64,000 bases of DNA from the NCBI GenBank assembly GCA_031213475.1, contig JARUPZ010000009.1, forward strand, positions 4,117,001 to 4,181,000, given 5' to 3'. The notes beneath the pieces were generated by a model. It ran no database searches. It was not told the DNA's origin and saw only the letters and a program-made list of their open reading frames with translations. A program made the position numbers and the translations under genes. This DNA comes from Nereocystis luetkeana (Eukaryota > Sar > Phaeophyceae > Laminariales > Laminariaceae). This document shows, piece after piece, positions 21,024-33,622 of the stretch (position 1 is its first letter; the number at the start of each line of letters is the position of its first letter).

Positions 21024-24000
21024 TTATGCCCAGTAAATGTGCTGCGGTGCATCCGCGGAGACAGGACGAGATTTCCGCGGAGGGGGGTTAAATGCTGAGG
21101 AGTCCGTCGACAATACTGCAGCACGGTAGGAAGCAATCATTTCTCTGCATTGAGGAAGGGCGTTGACATGACGCCATATACCCATCTTGGTAGGATAACC
21201 TTCAAGCTTGAGATGGTGCTGAAAGTTAATCAGAGATGTTGCTCCTACTCCCCTCTTGTGTCCATCAATACTCTCAACCGTGAACGCTCCGATCAGAAAA
21301 TTTGAAAAGGAGCCTTCCAGATCGGGCACGGGGAGAGAGGTCCCCAAAAACAAATCGTCGAGCGCATCAAGGTCGGGGATAGGGAACGACAGAGGGACAA
21401 AGTATTTTTTCATCCGGCTGAGGTAAACAGTAATTTCGGTCGGGTTGCCGTCTTTAGTCTTTAGTGACACGATAGATGACGGGAGACGTTTGCGCTCGTG
21501 CGGTATACGGTCCAAGCCAAGGGCTGATCAACTTAGAGTTGGGGCCATCAGCTTCGTTGTATGGGCGGTGGATCAATACTTGATCACCAGTATGAAAACA
21601 GGGAAACGACAGAGTCTCATTGACAGCCGCCTGCGTATCTGCTCGCTCTTTGAAACTACGGCGGGCTAGCTAGTATATAAATTGCAAGTTTTCGACACTT
21701 ATTTTCGAATAATCGAGCTGTGTTTGCGGTGCGGAGGTGGGCGGTACTCCTAGAATGAGATCGACAGGCAGTACAGCTGCGCGTCCAAACATGAGGAAAT
21801 GAGGTGTTTCCTGGAGCGTGGTAAGGTAAGCGGTGTTGTGCGCTAGTTGGACTAAGGGTAGCAGCTCTGCCAAGTTATCGAACGACAAGTTGCTATACAT
21901 AGCCAACATATTAAGGACAGTGATTTGAACACGCGCTAAGACAGAGTTGCCCTGGGGGCGAAAGGCGGCTGTACGCGTTTTTTTATATCCAAACACTGAC
22001 TGCAATGATTTTACAAGTTGATTTTCAAATTCGGTCGCCTGGTCGGAATGTAGAGTTTCTGGAGGGCCAAACACCGAGACCACGCGTTAAATCAAATGAC
22101 GAACAATCGTGTGAGTAGCTTTATCTTTGATGGCTATCAAAATGACAAATCGAGTAAGATGGTCGATGACCGAAAGTATGAATCGATTTCCTTGCGGCAA
22201 GCTCTTATACCCGACAAGATCCTCTGCAACGCATTGGAAAGCGCGCGTGACCGGCCGGTGTCCCACAGGCAATCTAGGCGGGCGGTGGGATGACTTGCGG
22301 TGTTGGCAAGACAGACAATATCCAATATGGGTACGGACATCTTCGGGCACCATCGGCCATCAGAATCTATCTCGAATAGTATCGAATGTAGCTTTAAAAG
22401 ATAAGTGACCTCCGGACGCTGGCAGGTCATGACACGAGTTGATGACGATTTTTCGGAGAGATGTAGGCACTACCAGTTGATCGCGGAGCGTGCTACGCTT
22501 CCTTAAGTGACCAGGAAGATATGACCGAAATAGCTATCCTTCATTGAGAAAGAAATAGCTCATCGTGTATTTAGATTCTGTAAGGGGAAGTGGGGCCAAT
22601 GGAGGTGCATGGAGATACTCAAAGTATTGACAAAATTCCTCTTTCTGTCGATCAACAAGTTTTGCGGAATCTATAGTAGTAGGGAAGACAGACACTACGC
22701 TCATGAATAATTCACGATCGCTTTCGACAGGTGCTACATCGTGCAAGTTAGAAGCGGATAATTCGTAATCGCGGGGTCCAGGTGGGTAGTAAGGTCAGTC
22801 TATCGGTACGTTACCGCAAATCGCGGCCAATATGGGCTCAGAAGGGACAGGTTCCCCCATTGACTTCGCTAGAAGAACGAGACAGCATATCAGGCACAAC
22901 ATTTTTTTTTCCTGCGACATGTTTGACAGTGAAATCCAAATTATGAAGTTCGATGGCCCAACGGGTCAGCATGTTAGAGGTATCCTGCATTTTGTAGAGG
23001 TACGTAAGTGCTTGGTCGTCAGTACAGCAAGTGAAATGCTTCCCCATAGGTAAGGACGCCAATGGGTGACAGCCCAGATCACAGCACAACACTCTTTTAT
23101 GGTCGCACTATAATGACGTTGGCTTTTTGAAAAGCGGTGGCTGTAGTACGTGATCATGTCAAGATCAGAATCGGAGCTACCGTCGAGTGAGGGTTGAGCA
23201 AGAAATGCTCTTACTCCGGCTTCTGAAGGATCGGTATGGACAATGAACTCTCAAGTAAAGTCTGGGTATTTAAGAACCGGCGCGGACGTGAGGGCGCTCT
23301 TAGCGCGAGCGAGAGCTTCGCGTTGCGCGGGCCCAAAAGCCTTCTTGAAAGCGGTCTTTTATACAAATTCCTTACGAGTGATTTCAACCAGCGGCGCTGT
23401 GATTTCAGCGTAACCGTCTATGAAACGGCGGAGTACCTAAAAATCCGCGGTTATCTTTGATACACTCAGGCTCAGGCAGGGCGAGAAAGGCTTTGATAAG
23501 GTCGGCACTGATTGAGATGCCTTTTTCCGAAATAACGTAGCCAAGGTACTCGATTTCCTTCTGGCCGAACATATGTTTACTCGGTTTAACGTTAGAGCTG
23601 CTGCCTGTAACGCTGAGAACATTTGCTCAAGGGATTTAAGGTGAGCTTCGAACGTAGAATGAAGACAAATAATATCATTCATATACGTAAGAATACCTGA
23701 TTCTGGACCAAGGTGGCCTAAAGTGACGGACATCATGTGTTGAAACAACCAAGGGACACTACAGACTCCAAAAGGCATACGTTTGAAACAGAACTTGCCG
23801 GTAAGAGTGACGAATGAATGCTGTGCAGTCGATGTGCTCTTCTGCTACGGGCAGTAGTTGCCGAAATGCACTGAGGACACCGGCTGTATAGACGAACTTG
23901 ACGCCTCCGACTGCATCCCGGCATCAATCCAGGTTCGGAAGGGGCCAGCTTTCGCGGACGATATGACGGTTGAAGGAATGACGATAATCAACGCAGACGC

Positions 24001-25971
24001 GAGGGTTGCCGTTCTTCTTTGCGACTAGAGTACACGGGCTACCCTACAGGCTAGGACGCTCTTCGATTAGGTCTCATTCTTGCATGTCATGGACGCATTT
24101 ATCTATGACATCGGTAGCGTGGGGGGTTGCACGGTATGGAGCACGGTCAACCGGACGTGTGTCAGGGGGCAAGGGAAACGATGCCTCTGCATTGGTGCAG
24201 CGATATAGCTCTGATATGAGCAAGGCAAAGACAGGACGGTACCGGGAGCCCAAATCAAGGGCAGTGGCGTTTTGGTCCGGTAAAAGCTTAGTGTCTACAA
24301 ATGCTTTGGGCAAGGGACCTTCAAGCTCTGATTTGGCTGGAGCGAGTTCGTCGACTGATTCGGGGGTTTTCGCAGCAGCGTTTGCATGTAATTGATCAGG
24401 TGTCACTACTGACACAGTGAACAACTGACCAAGACATAATCCAATCGGAAGTGCAACACCATCAGAGGACGGGTTTGCAAGTTGCACTGCTACTGAGCCA
24501 TCAGCAGCATACCAAGTAGCAAGGGTGCGAGCGACAATAATTTTCTCGAATACCGACGAACTACCAGATTCTAAGAACTCAAGCTCAGACATAATTCAAG
24601 GTTCCACGACAACAGAAGAATCCTGGACAGGGGGACAATCTGTTAAAGCTACGACTAGAGCCTCGTGTCGAGGTTTGAGATCGACACGTTCGCGCAAGCT
24701 CACATCTACCCCTACTGCATCACGGTGGACAGCAGCGACGGACTGATTTGGGTCGCAGGCAGTGGAGGGGTTAGCTGGGCGGGAGGCGGGGTGGCTAGTA
24801 CGATGAACTGCTGGGATAGATTTACCAGCAGATGCAAATGACATACCAGGTACCTGGTAGTTTGGTTTTCCCAATCAAGGACGGCTCCAAAATTAGACAT
24901 GACCTTTTTGTCAAGGAGTATTGAATCGGGACCAAGAGCCGGTAATGCCAACGCTTCGACATCTTGCGTGATCGTACTGAGGGTAAGTGTAAAAACTACA
25001 AACCCTAATATATCCAACGGTGATCCATTCGCTGCTCGCAAGGCAACCGCGGACGGTGGAACAGGTTGAATAGTGACAGAACGCAAGGTTGGGTGGGACA
25101 TCAACCATGCTTGAGAGACAACGGAAATATCAGTAGCAGTATCAACAGTGATTGCGGGCACTGGATAATTTTCTACAGAGACGGAAATTTGAACTCTGCG
25201 AGACGGAAGAGACAAAGAAAAAGGATGGGATCTGTGCACTAGCATCGAGCTATGCCACTCAGCAGCTGTCTTGTTATTATTTGTTGCGGGGCTAACATCA
25301 CCCGGGACAGTCAGGACATGGCTAGAGTGGCGTGACCGCTGTGCACTACGGTTACCTTCCGACACACACGCAGGAACAGGAGTGTCATCAGCAAACGTCA
25401 CCCGCTTGCGCGGATGGTGCGAGCTGTACGCGCCACTACTTCGACCTGAGACAAGGATATTGGCAGACTGCAAACCACGATCAATACGCTGGTTACTCCC
25501 ATCATTGCGAAGACACTCGATACGACAGACTTGGTACCTACTGCTACAGCGGAGCGTTTCCTCTTCGCGCTAACCTTGCTTAGCGTATTAGTAGCAACGT
25601 GTGAAAGTGATACTTTGCGGTGCGGACAGCACTCCTGCGTCTGTACGAGCAGATTGGACAGGGTCAGATTGGACAGCAGTAGTTGAGTTGTTAGACTCGG
25701 ACAGGGGCACAACAGGACAACAAGCGACTGATAATCTTGCCAGTTGTTGTAGCATGCCATTGTGCTGCTCGCTGAGCACCTCGATTTCACCGTTCTCCAT
25801 CTGTTCAAGCTCGTGGTTGACGATACGAGCATACCAAGTCCGGATAGAGGCTATGGAGTCGTCGGAGTTGGAGGGTTCGGTGCTGCCCTCCTTGCTTTCG
25901 TCAGTTCCTGACGAATGCGGTGCTTCCTTGCGTGCTGCCGCTGTGTCGGGGTTGCTGTCCGAGGTCGGCAT
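21024..25971 (-). pseudogene. gag-pol region of the gypsy-type element
   Basis: Parts in order on the minus strand. About 25400-25971 is gag-like, with an acidic serine-rich start. About 24712-25473 is an aspartic protease region (DTATDISVVS). About 23437-24592 is reverse transcriptase, with PFGVCSVPWLFQ. About 22838-23157 is RNase H. About 22087-22353 is the zinc-binding head of integrase (CLSCQHRKSSHRP). About 21670-22083 is the integrase core (LHSDQATEFENQ). About 21024-21515 is the integrase C-terminal region. Broken in several places. Confidence 0.8.
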
Positions 25972-26055
25972 ACTACTGACTACTGCTACAAATCTAGTTC
26001 TCGCCTCGAATCGACTTATTTATGCTGTTGGTAATCAACTGCCGTCAGACGCCAA

Positions 26056-26501
26056 TAAGATTCGTAGTCGATACCGCCGGTGGGTCGTGATCCTACGTCT
26101 CTCCGCGTTAGCAGAGTGTTCTTATCATACTGTTGAACTATGGCGGTTTGAGTGTAGGACAGCTCGAAACTGAGGCAGCAGTCCGATGACAGGATGAGAC
26201 AGGGATATATGATAAGTGAGAGCCAAGGGGCGAGCAATCATCGTTGCTCTCGTGACGCTCGGGTCAAAGGACAATCAGCGGGGCCTTTGCTAAGTCCCGC
26301 TGCGGATAATCCGCTAGGGAGAATAGTCGCCCCTGAGGATCCGTCAGCGGAAAGTGGAGGAGAAGGCTTCGTGGCGACATCCAGACATGACAATCTCCCG
26401 AGTTCCCCGAGCAAAGCTTCTGGAAGAGCTTTCTCGAAGGACACTGGGGTTTCGACTATGTGGGTAGGCGTGTTGATTCCGGGGTAATGGTATCAACATT
26501 A
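26056..26501 (-). repeat. 5' LTR of the gypsy-type element
   Basis: Direct partner of 17256-17716. It lacks both short insertions seen in that copy, and so serves as the empty-site reference for the TACCWGGTA insertion at 17665. Confidence 0.85.
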
Positions 26502-26564
26502 CGCACAATAATAATAGTTCACAGCGTGCAGTTGCACAGCACGCGGATCCCAGTGAGATCCTGA

Positions 26565-26935
26565 ACACGAAGTTCAGGATTGGCCAAAACGACGGGGATA
26601 TATCGCCGCACGGGAGCGGCTGTATGCACCTCTTCGAATAGAGAACTTTTCGCAACTGATAACAGGCAAGCAGACAGAGGCAGGACAGTATCCTCCTGTT
26701 TTGCTACGTGTACACACAACAGGCCCCGGACATATATACCCTCGGTTGTAATGCCGCCGCACCGGAGATGCAGTATGCACCTACCTCTTGGAATAGAGAA
26801 CGAGACTATGAATCGAAGTCTTGAAAATATTCGCAACAGACAGACAACACGCATGCAGACAGAGACAGGTCAACAGCAGTACTCTCCTGTGCTACGTCTA
26901 CACACGGAGACAGGCCCGGCATATACCCTCGTTTG
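26565..26935. repeat. Tandem duplication, about 185-bp unit, two copies
   Basis: Two diverged units share GCCGCAC, TATGCACCT, GAATAGAGAAC, TTCGCAAC, GCAGACAGAG, CTACGT and CATATATACCCTCG or CATATACCCTCG. The second unit begins near 26748. No coding sense recognised. Confidence 0.65.
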
Positions 26936-27510
26936 TAACCCGCTGTGAAAGCGAGGAAAGTCGGATCTTTAGGTTGGTAGGCTGCTAAGAAAACTGCCAT
27001 CGTAAGAAAAACGGCATATAAGGGGTAAACCCGGTTGTTTGAATTATTTAGAACCTCAGGGTTTCGCCAAGATTGGGCGCGTCTTGTTGGTTGGCCCATA
27101 CTACTGTATGAAGTGATCGCCAGAACAGCCCGTGGTCACAGGACAGGCAAAAATCCGGCACCGATACTATAAAAGCATCCAAGGGAGTAATTAATTATTC
27201 AATAGTGACCGTTAACCGATCGCGGGGGAAACAATGGAACACGCTCGAACGGTTCACGAAGGTTGCAAAGCTGAGTATCAACCGATCGGTTGAACGCCCA
27301 GCTGACATGCTTTGCGAAGTTTTTATTGGTGACAGCCCGATGGGCGTGTCTTACGTACACGTATCGCGCAGCTTGCAAAGAAGATGAGTTTTCATCACTC
27401 AATCGGTCGTACTCACAGCTGAAATATAGAAAAAAACAAAAGCGAGTTTCAACCACTGAATCTGTCGTACCCACCTGTAATCACAGGTGACGTTTTTACT
27501 TAGGCTCATT
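26936..27510. other. Non-coding stretch with short repeat matches
   Basis: 26959-26981 (GGATCTTTAGGTTGGTAGGC) matches one end of MITE-D at 48761-48780, so a decayed copy may start here. 27380-27420 (CATCACTCAAT, CGTACTCACAG) resembles 58773-58806. No gene. Confidence 0.4.
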
Positions 27511-27737
27511 CTTATCGGAAATAATTTTTACCTAATAATGTCCAAAGTTTGGAAATAATTGGAGATATGTACCAATATACGGAGGCGTTCTGTCACTATT
27601 CGTGAACTCTCCAGAAGCGAAAAATAACGAGTTCGTTATATTTTACAGATTTAGACAAAAATCAGGAAAATATGGAAGACTGAAAAAATGCGCGAAACAA
27701 ATGTCGTAAATATGGGGGAAAGCAACTCTCCGATAAG
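27511..27737 (+). mobile_element. MITE-A copy 2
   Basis: About 227 bp between CTTATCGGA and the complement CTCTCCGATAAG. The interior, with GGAGGCGTTCTGTCACTATT, is shared with the copies at 1, 47.9-48.1 and 56.2 kb. No coding capacity. Confidence 0.8.
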
Positions 27738-28335
27738 AGTTCCGTAAAAATGTATTAAGAACGCAACGAAGGCTCAAATTGTAAAAATAAAAATGAGAAA
27801 CTGACGAAGGTTTGCGAGGGGAGTTCCAACCACTCACTCAAGAATCCAGGCAAGAATCATCCCACACGTCGGACAGATCATCGATTCCCACGAGGTGACC
27901 TAGATATTTGAGGGCAGACATGTTTCATTTTCTCTGCGACCTGGCTCATGTTGCAGTATTTCGGACGATCAGCCTTCCGTATAGGATGGCGGAGCAAATG
28001 CAACACACAAACATTTGAAAAAATATAACTTCCCACTGAACTTATCCTACACCCGTGCGAAAGAAGCAAGCGCCGAGGCTGCCTACTTGCGTATCCCACC
28101 CAACAAACAAACGAGATACTCGGCGTATCGCTCTAAACGCAACTTGAGAACGAGGCCGCCGTTGTATCTCGTCGAGTGGACTTTGCCAGCGATTAAGTTG
28201 CCACACCGGCAGCCTTTGAGTGCTCTACGACATCAAAACAGAGAGCCGTGCCCTTTCCCCGCGAGGGTGGGCTTCACGTACGCCCATGTTCGTCAAACCG
28301 TGTTCGTGTACCAAAGAATGTAAGAAAAGCTCGAA
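27738..28335. other. Non-coding stretch
   Basis: Small frames at 27878-28099 (minus) and 28015-28323 (plus) have no recognised domain. No repeat match noticed. Confidence 0.3.
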
Positions 28336-29404
28336 CTAACGGCGCCGCTGAGGGAAAGAAGGCAAGCTGTTCTCGTTGGTGCTTCCGGTGGAGGCGCGCT
28401 CAACGGCAGAGTCGACATCGCGCGCCCACTGCCGAACGTCGCTCCACATGCCCGAAAGGACGGATTGGACGAGACCCGACTGCGGTAGGCTCATATCGGT
28501 CTGCCGGAGCTGCCGCACACTCACCCCCCAATCGGGCGGAGGAATAAACGATGGGTACATCACGTGGGCGACGTCCCTCCTGAAGGCAATCAATAATACT
28601 GATCCACCTTTGACATCTTCCGTCTTCATAAATTGCGTGTACATGAAATAAGAGAGACCGTACAGCGGATGAGAAGTATCATCACGGCCACAGCGAGCGA
28701 TCAATGTAGTCTTGTGGGACTTTCGTCGAAGCCGCGAGGCGTCCTTCACGAGCCGTGACAAGGATTTCGTCTTCGGAGCGTTCGCTGCCGCTTGACCCTT
28801 CCTGTCGACGATCCTATCCGGCGAGCGAAGATCTGGTCCACGCAAAAACGGGTCTCGTGCGGCATAATATAGGCTTATTGTATTTTATGCTTCCCATCTA
28901 ACCCATGATTTCGCACACCGCAGCAGGCGCGCCGAGCTCTGTTTCCGACAAAACATTGCACACACTGGACTGTACAATCTTCCGGGCACGCTTAGAAGAG
29001 GGAAAGGATTCCCTTTCCTTTTGGAGCCTAGACACAGCACCGGCCAAGAGAGGAAGAATGGTACCCATTGTGCGAGTCGACTTTGTTCTGTATTCATCCA
29101 GATAGATGTAAAATACAAGACCACGAGCGTCGCTATTTCTAGGGATAACTTTGATGTTCATATTAGAACGTACTCACTGTTGAACGATCCGATTGTAGGA
29201 GTTGATGTGGGTTGATCCAAACCTGACGTTCGACCATAAAATCGTCATCGTCGACTTCAGGTGGCTGTCCGGCCTGGCGCGCAGCCTTTCCCGCGCGCGT
29301 AGCACGAAGAATTCCAGCTTCAAGTATCAATGCAGGTTTTTCGTCGGCATGCTCGTCCATATGTATTCGAGCATTATCCATTTCAACAGAACCATCAGCA
29401 TGCA
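28336..29404 (-). pseudogene. Unassigned frames downstream of the Helitron Rep region
   Basis: Minus-strand frames 29163-29405 (80 aa, acidic middle) and 28336-28845 (169 aa, with GLSYFMYTQFMKTED and SFIPPPDWGVSVRQLRQ) lie in the same direction as the Helitron Rep relic and just after it. They may be decayed middle parts of the same protein, but I do not recognise helicase motifs in them. No Walker A GxGKT motif was seen. Confidence 0.3.
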
Positions 29405-29586
29405 CACGGACTTTGCCATTCTTGACGGATCATTGCGGTAATAGAGGTCTCTCGTCGGTTCCATATCCAAAGCGACATTCTGCTCCCGGTAAAACTTGGA
29501 CGTCGGACCCCTTCTTGGCGTATATCACACAACACTGTTACATCGATGCGTGTTTGCTACTTCCGCCATAGTTGAAGCGTCTTCTG

Positions 29587-31210
29587 CTATACAAGACAGG
29601 CATTCGGCATTTTCACTGGAAAAATATCTTGAATCCTAGCCGCTGGCACAGGCGGACAAAAATTCACATTTGTATTGTCTTTTCTCGCCTTACGGGTTAC
29701 TTCGCCCTCTGGCCAACCATCGGTGTGACCGCCGAATTCGTTGGCATTGTTCGATGATTCCTGAACGATGTCCGTGCTGCTGTAAACGGGTGCTGATCCG
29801 TTCATAAGGCAATAGTCCACTTCCACAGTTGACATGAGGGGATTGCAGATAATACAGCCTACGTGTTTGGCAAGAGCAGCGTCTTTTTCTATTGTTGTGC
29901 CGAGGTCTTCCCGGAGCTGATCGCGGCGGCTATATCCATACACCCAAACCAGGAGATGTGCGTGCAGGGTGAGCCTGAAATGCTTCTAAGTCATGCCAAT
30001 GTATCCTTGCACTTTCCCCAAGGCCCCACCGTCACCGTCAGAAGCGCCCACTCTCAGCACATGGTCGAACACCGTAGTAGTTTCGTGAAAGAATGTCACC
30101 GATGCAACAGGGTTGTCCGCAACGGTTCTTAAGCTCGTAATACAATCGTGCATCTGCTCGTTGCATGTCGATGAACGAATTATGTCATGGCCGCCGTAGT
30201 TCAGGACGAGTGGGTTGTATACGTCCGACGGATTAATCGTCACACCAAAAACGGCTCGCCCAGTTGCATCATCCTAGATGTAGAGTCAGTTCGTGTTTTG
30301 TGTTCCCCATGATCCGTCCACGTAGAATCAGGTGATATAGCATGCAGAGTTCTCAAAAGCGTAAAGATCTCGGGATGTTCACTTGAGGCGGTGCGCACAC
30401 AGTTTCCCTGCTGCAAGTCTGTCGCCATCGACATGAGATCACTGCTCTTCACCAGTGCTTTTTTTCCGGCCACATCAGCGGACATTTTCCCGCGTAGTTT
30501 GAACTGCGCATTGGATATAGAGCTTCGTGCCTGAAAATTATGGCGGCAGCACAGAAAAGGAAAACCCTGTCTTTCCGCCAAGACGGGTCGTGACGGTTGA
30601 GCAGGATCCGGACCCATTTCACGAGTAAAACACGTTTTTGACGAGTTGTGTCAAGTGGCCCTCCACAACCTTTTGGGGACAAGTAACAGAACGCCCCCAT
30701 CCATGCATCATTATTGCGAATGTCAGAAAGATTATCGCCATAATGCGGAACTACAATAGCATTCTCCGTCCCTTGAGGTGGCGGCCTTCCCTGAGACAGA
30801 CCAGCTTTAGACGCGGCCACGACATTGAGATGGAGGTCGTGCCCCAATCTTCGTAGCACAGTTGGATGTTGTCGAGAAGACGTCGCAGCGTCTTCCCCAG
30901 AGTCAACGACAGCATATATGTGTCTCTACTGTAGGCCTTTCCATCTTCTGCCGTAACTCCCTCGACCACCATGTTGCCCGCCGGCGCGATATCGCCGTTA
31001 CCCTCGGCCATAGCAACGCCATCTTAACGCCTGTCGTTCGTATAAGACTCGGATGATCTTCCTCTTAAATTGTAAGGATCTTCTGGTGCTAAAGCCGCTT
31101 TCCTCAGGAACACTTCCGTCAGACGGATAAGTATCGAGGTTAGGCTGACTGAACGCGGCTTCACGTGCCAGCTGAAACCCGCTGACCAAATGACTTCCGT
31201 CGTCCTCCAT
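29587..31210 (-). pseudogene. Helitron Rep protein relic
   Basis: Minus-strand pieces follow the order of the Helitron N-terminal domain. They are GAFCYLSPKGCGGPLDTTRQ and KWVRILLNRHDPSWRKDRVF (frame 30449-30859), then TINPSDVYNPLVLNYGG and VADNPVASVTFFH, then GALGKVQGYIGMT (frame 29986-30243). LHAHLLVW follows, whose HAH at 29956-29964 fits the HUH metal-binding motif of rolling-circle nucleases. The frame 29587-29943 continues with GCIICNP. At least three frame changes and one stop between the YIGMT and HUH blocks show it is dead. The start region 30751-31210 is less certain. No helicase part and no 5'-TC or CTRR-3' ends with hairpin were identified. Helitrons are plain rolling-circle DNA transposons of the host nucleus. 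Confidence 0.8.
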
Positions 31211-33622
31211 ATACCAGATATTTAAAAAGTTCCCACGACGTTCTTTCGAGCTCCAAGTAAGCGCTTAAGCTGGGACGCCGTTGGCTTGTGTTACATCTAA
31301 CGTTTGAGTGTTTAAACCAATCGTCTTAGCGTTATATTTAATGTTTTAGTGTGTGCACCAGCTGTGCCCAACAAAGCGGAGCAGAAGTTGAGACAAACTA
31401 CGACGTATTATTGTGAACATATCCAATAAACCGGTCGCAGCCATAGTCAACTCAGTAGCAACGGATATCGAATTGTTCGCGTAGAAAACTGATGTCCCGC
31501 GAAGAGATCGTTGGTTGGACCCAGCTATGTTTCTAACCTTCCTTGATTCCGACGCGACAGCATGTCCTTTGACGCGAGCAGGCGCTCCACTGCCGTGACG
31601 CGTCGTATCCTGGAGATGGCCTGGTACTTTCCAACTCAAAAGCCTTTTGCTGACTCAGCCTGCGGAATCTTATTTGACAAGAGGGACCTATGATATTATT
31701 CACACACCAGGAAATTGCCCGGGTGTGATTCACCGAACCCATGCACACTGAGAAAGAAGCCATCGAGAACAACACCGTCAACATCATGTGGATATTGTTG
31801 CGAAATTCCGACAGTACTCGATCATGTCTTTGAAGACAAAACCTACCTGTCGCTTTTAGAACATCCTTGTGAGGGGTTTCTCACGGCGTCAACATTAATT
31901 GTTCCGTAACACGGGCCCACCTGTGGCATACACCGCAGGGAAACCTGAACGCAGAGAACGTGTTAATATGATTGAGTGTTACCGTTCGTTTCAAATTACG
32001 ACGATAAAGAGTTACTTTCGAGATACGCTACAGGAAACACAATTCACACCGTTTATTGCCCACAAACACGCGTTCGTCAAAATAATCGACAGCTCCCAAG
32101 AGAATTTCGGGTCGAAGGGGGCCTGTTAATTCGACGCTGTCTCTGCACCGTTGTTGACCTAGCGGGGTGTCGATAGCAGCAGTTGGCCGTATTGGTATAA
32201 ACACTTGACAGGATCGTGCCAAACGACGAACCCGTGCTCGCGAAGGACTGCGTGGGGCTTGTTGTATCTGTGTAGCTACAACAGCGCAAAGCGACGTTGC
32301 AGCCAATCGCAGCAACATCATCGTCAAGCTTCCAGCTGGTGCCAGATTAAACGAGAAGCCGAGGGTCCGGTCAGAGACAAATGATTTGACTACAGTTACA
32401 CAAAAGACGAGTAACCTAAAGCCAGAACTATTGTAAGAGGTACACACCCCTCGGCAGATATGGGTGGCTAGTCGCCAGGAACTAACCGACCAATCCTTTA
32501 CAAATACTTTTTTTTGGTCTCGCTCTTTCAGGTCTGCCTTGAAGTCACACTTGTTTTCGAATTTTGCAGCAAAGTGTCGAGCACGTCTTCGAATTAAAAC
32601 AAACGCCCAGTCTACCTGTCGTCCGTTGTTAAAGCTGACTTCATAGTCGGTATATCTTACCTCCAGCTCTTATCGAAATATTTGTCTAACGACGTATACG
32701 CATCTACTAATCTCGACGGCAGCAAGCTCTCGGCCACTACTGCTGCTGCTCCTGCTGCTACAAGCTATGCGCTCATCAGAGTGTGCTGTTGTATGTGGGG
32801 GGGTCCTAGCTAAAGTACCAGGTATATATCCTGGACGACAAGCACAACGCATGGACGGGTGATATGACTTAGGGCAGGTGCAGTACCTGTGCTCCACCTC
32901 TGTCTATCCATTGTGATGTGCTTCCGCCATCATCTGGAAAACCACGGTTGCCGAAATCTCTCGAACCATGCCTGTTTGAATCACGTCTCTGTGTCGTCCA
33001 GATAATCGGCGGGGTGGTACGCCATAAAATACATGCGCACTTTTTCCCCATTGTCCCCCCCGTGACTGACTACTGGGACCAGTGACTCACCTGGATGCTA
33101 AGTACGTACCGACCAATCAGCGTCGAATTTATTGTCATTTCGATAATATTTTTTATTGCCCTTTATTCATTAGGCTAGCCTTCCGACAATGCGCAGCGTG
33201 AGCTTGCATGTTGATCAATCACAAACATTCCTGAAATAAAAATTCTCCGTATACAAAGGAAACCTATACTCTACACCTGGATATACTATTTCGATTGTTT
33301 TAGACACACGCAGGGGTTGTTACGTATTGATACACTGATGCATAATGTCGAGCGGCCTAATTTGTACCGTATGGTTTTTTTGTGCATGGCGTTACATTTA
33401 TTTAACGCTTTAGTATAATGTGTGTGCACCAGCTGGGCCCGATAAAGCGGAGCAGCTGCAGTTGAGACTAACTACGACGTAACACGCCGAGGATACCCGT
33501 ATCTACTATGATCCACCTGGACGGACAGCATGCCGAATGGCCTCCTATTGATGCTATTGTAACGCTCGAAAACAGGCGATGCCACACGAGTCAGGAGACA
33601 CGAGACGGCACTTTCATACCTT
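31211..33622. other. Non-coding stretch with a short direct repeat
   Basis: 31350-31415 and 33420-33485 share TGTGTGCACCAGCTG, AAAGCGGAGCAG and ACTACGACGTA, an 70-bp direct repeat about 2.07 kb apart that may be paired ends of an unrecognised element. A 25-bp word (CCTTCCGACAATGCGCAG, 33180-33197) recurs near 13.0, 56.1 and 61.7 kb. TACCAGGTA at 32816-32824. Frames on the minus strand at 31346-31787 have no known motif. Confidence 0.4.
32028..32447 (-). CDS. Unrecognised frame with signal-peptide-like segment
   Basis: A 139-aa frame. An internal methionine pair is followed by a hydrophobic stretch (MMLLRLAATSLCAVVATQIQ) that looks like a signal peptide, then a basic and proline-rich part and a C-terminal region with VDYFDERVFVGNKRCELCF. 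Read from that methionine it would be a secreted protein of roughly 97 aa. No family recognised, no intron signals examined in detail, and no copy elsewhere in the window. It may be chance. Confidence 0.15.
   Translation of the reverse strand: MCTSYNSSGFRLLVFCVTVVKSFVSDRTLGFSFNLAPAGSLTMMLLRLAATSLCAVVATQIQQAPRSPSRARVRRLARSCQVFIPIRPTAAIDTPLGQQRCRDSVELTGPLRPEILLGAVDYFDERVFVGNKRCELCFL

Larger units (their letters stand above)
17256..26501 (-). mobile_element. Ty3/gypsy-type LTR retrotransposon, degraded
   Basis: Two direct repeats of about 450-460 bp (17256-17716 and 26056-26501) bound a 9.2 kb minus-strand element. The order is gag, protease, reverse transcriptase, RNase H and integrase, which places it with Ty3/gypsy rather than copia. 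A primer-binding-like stretch follows the 5' repeat (minus strand, TTGGCGTCTGACGGCAG) and a purine-rich tract precedes the 3' repeat. No target duplication was found. The two LTRs differ at many sites and the coding region is broken in several places (about five or more), so it is an old copy. A DNA transposon (18841-20262) is inserted in its long 3' non-coding part. Confidence 0.85.

Noticed and set aside
17251-26506. 5-bp target duplication of the gypsy-type element
   Set aside because: The outer flanks (ATTCA on the left, CGCAC on the right) do not match in any reasonable placement of the LTR ends.
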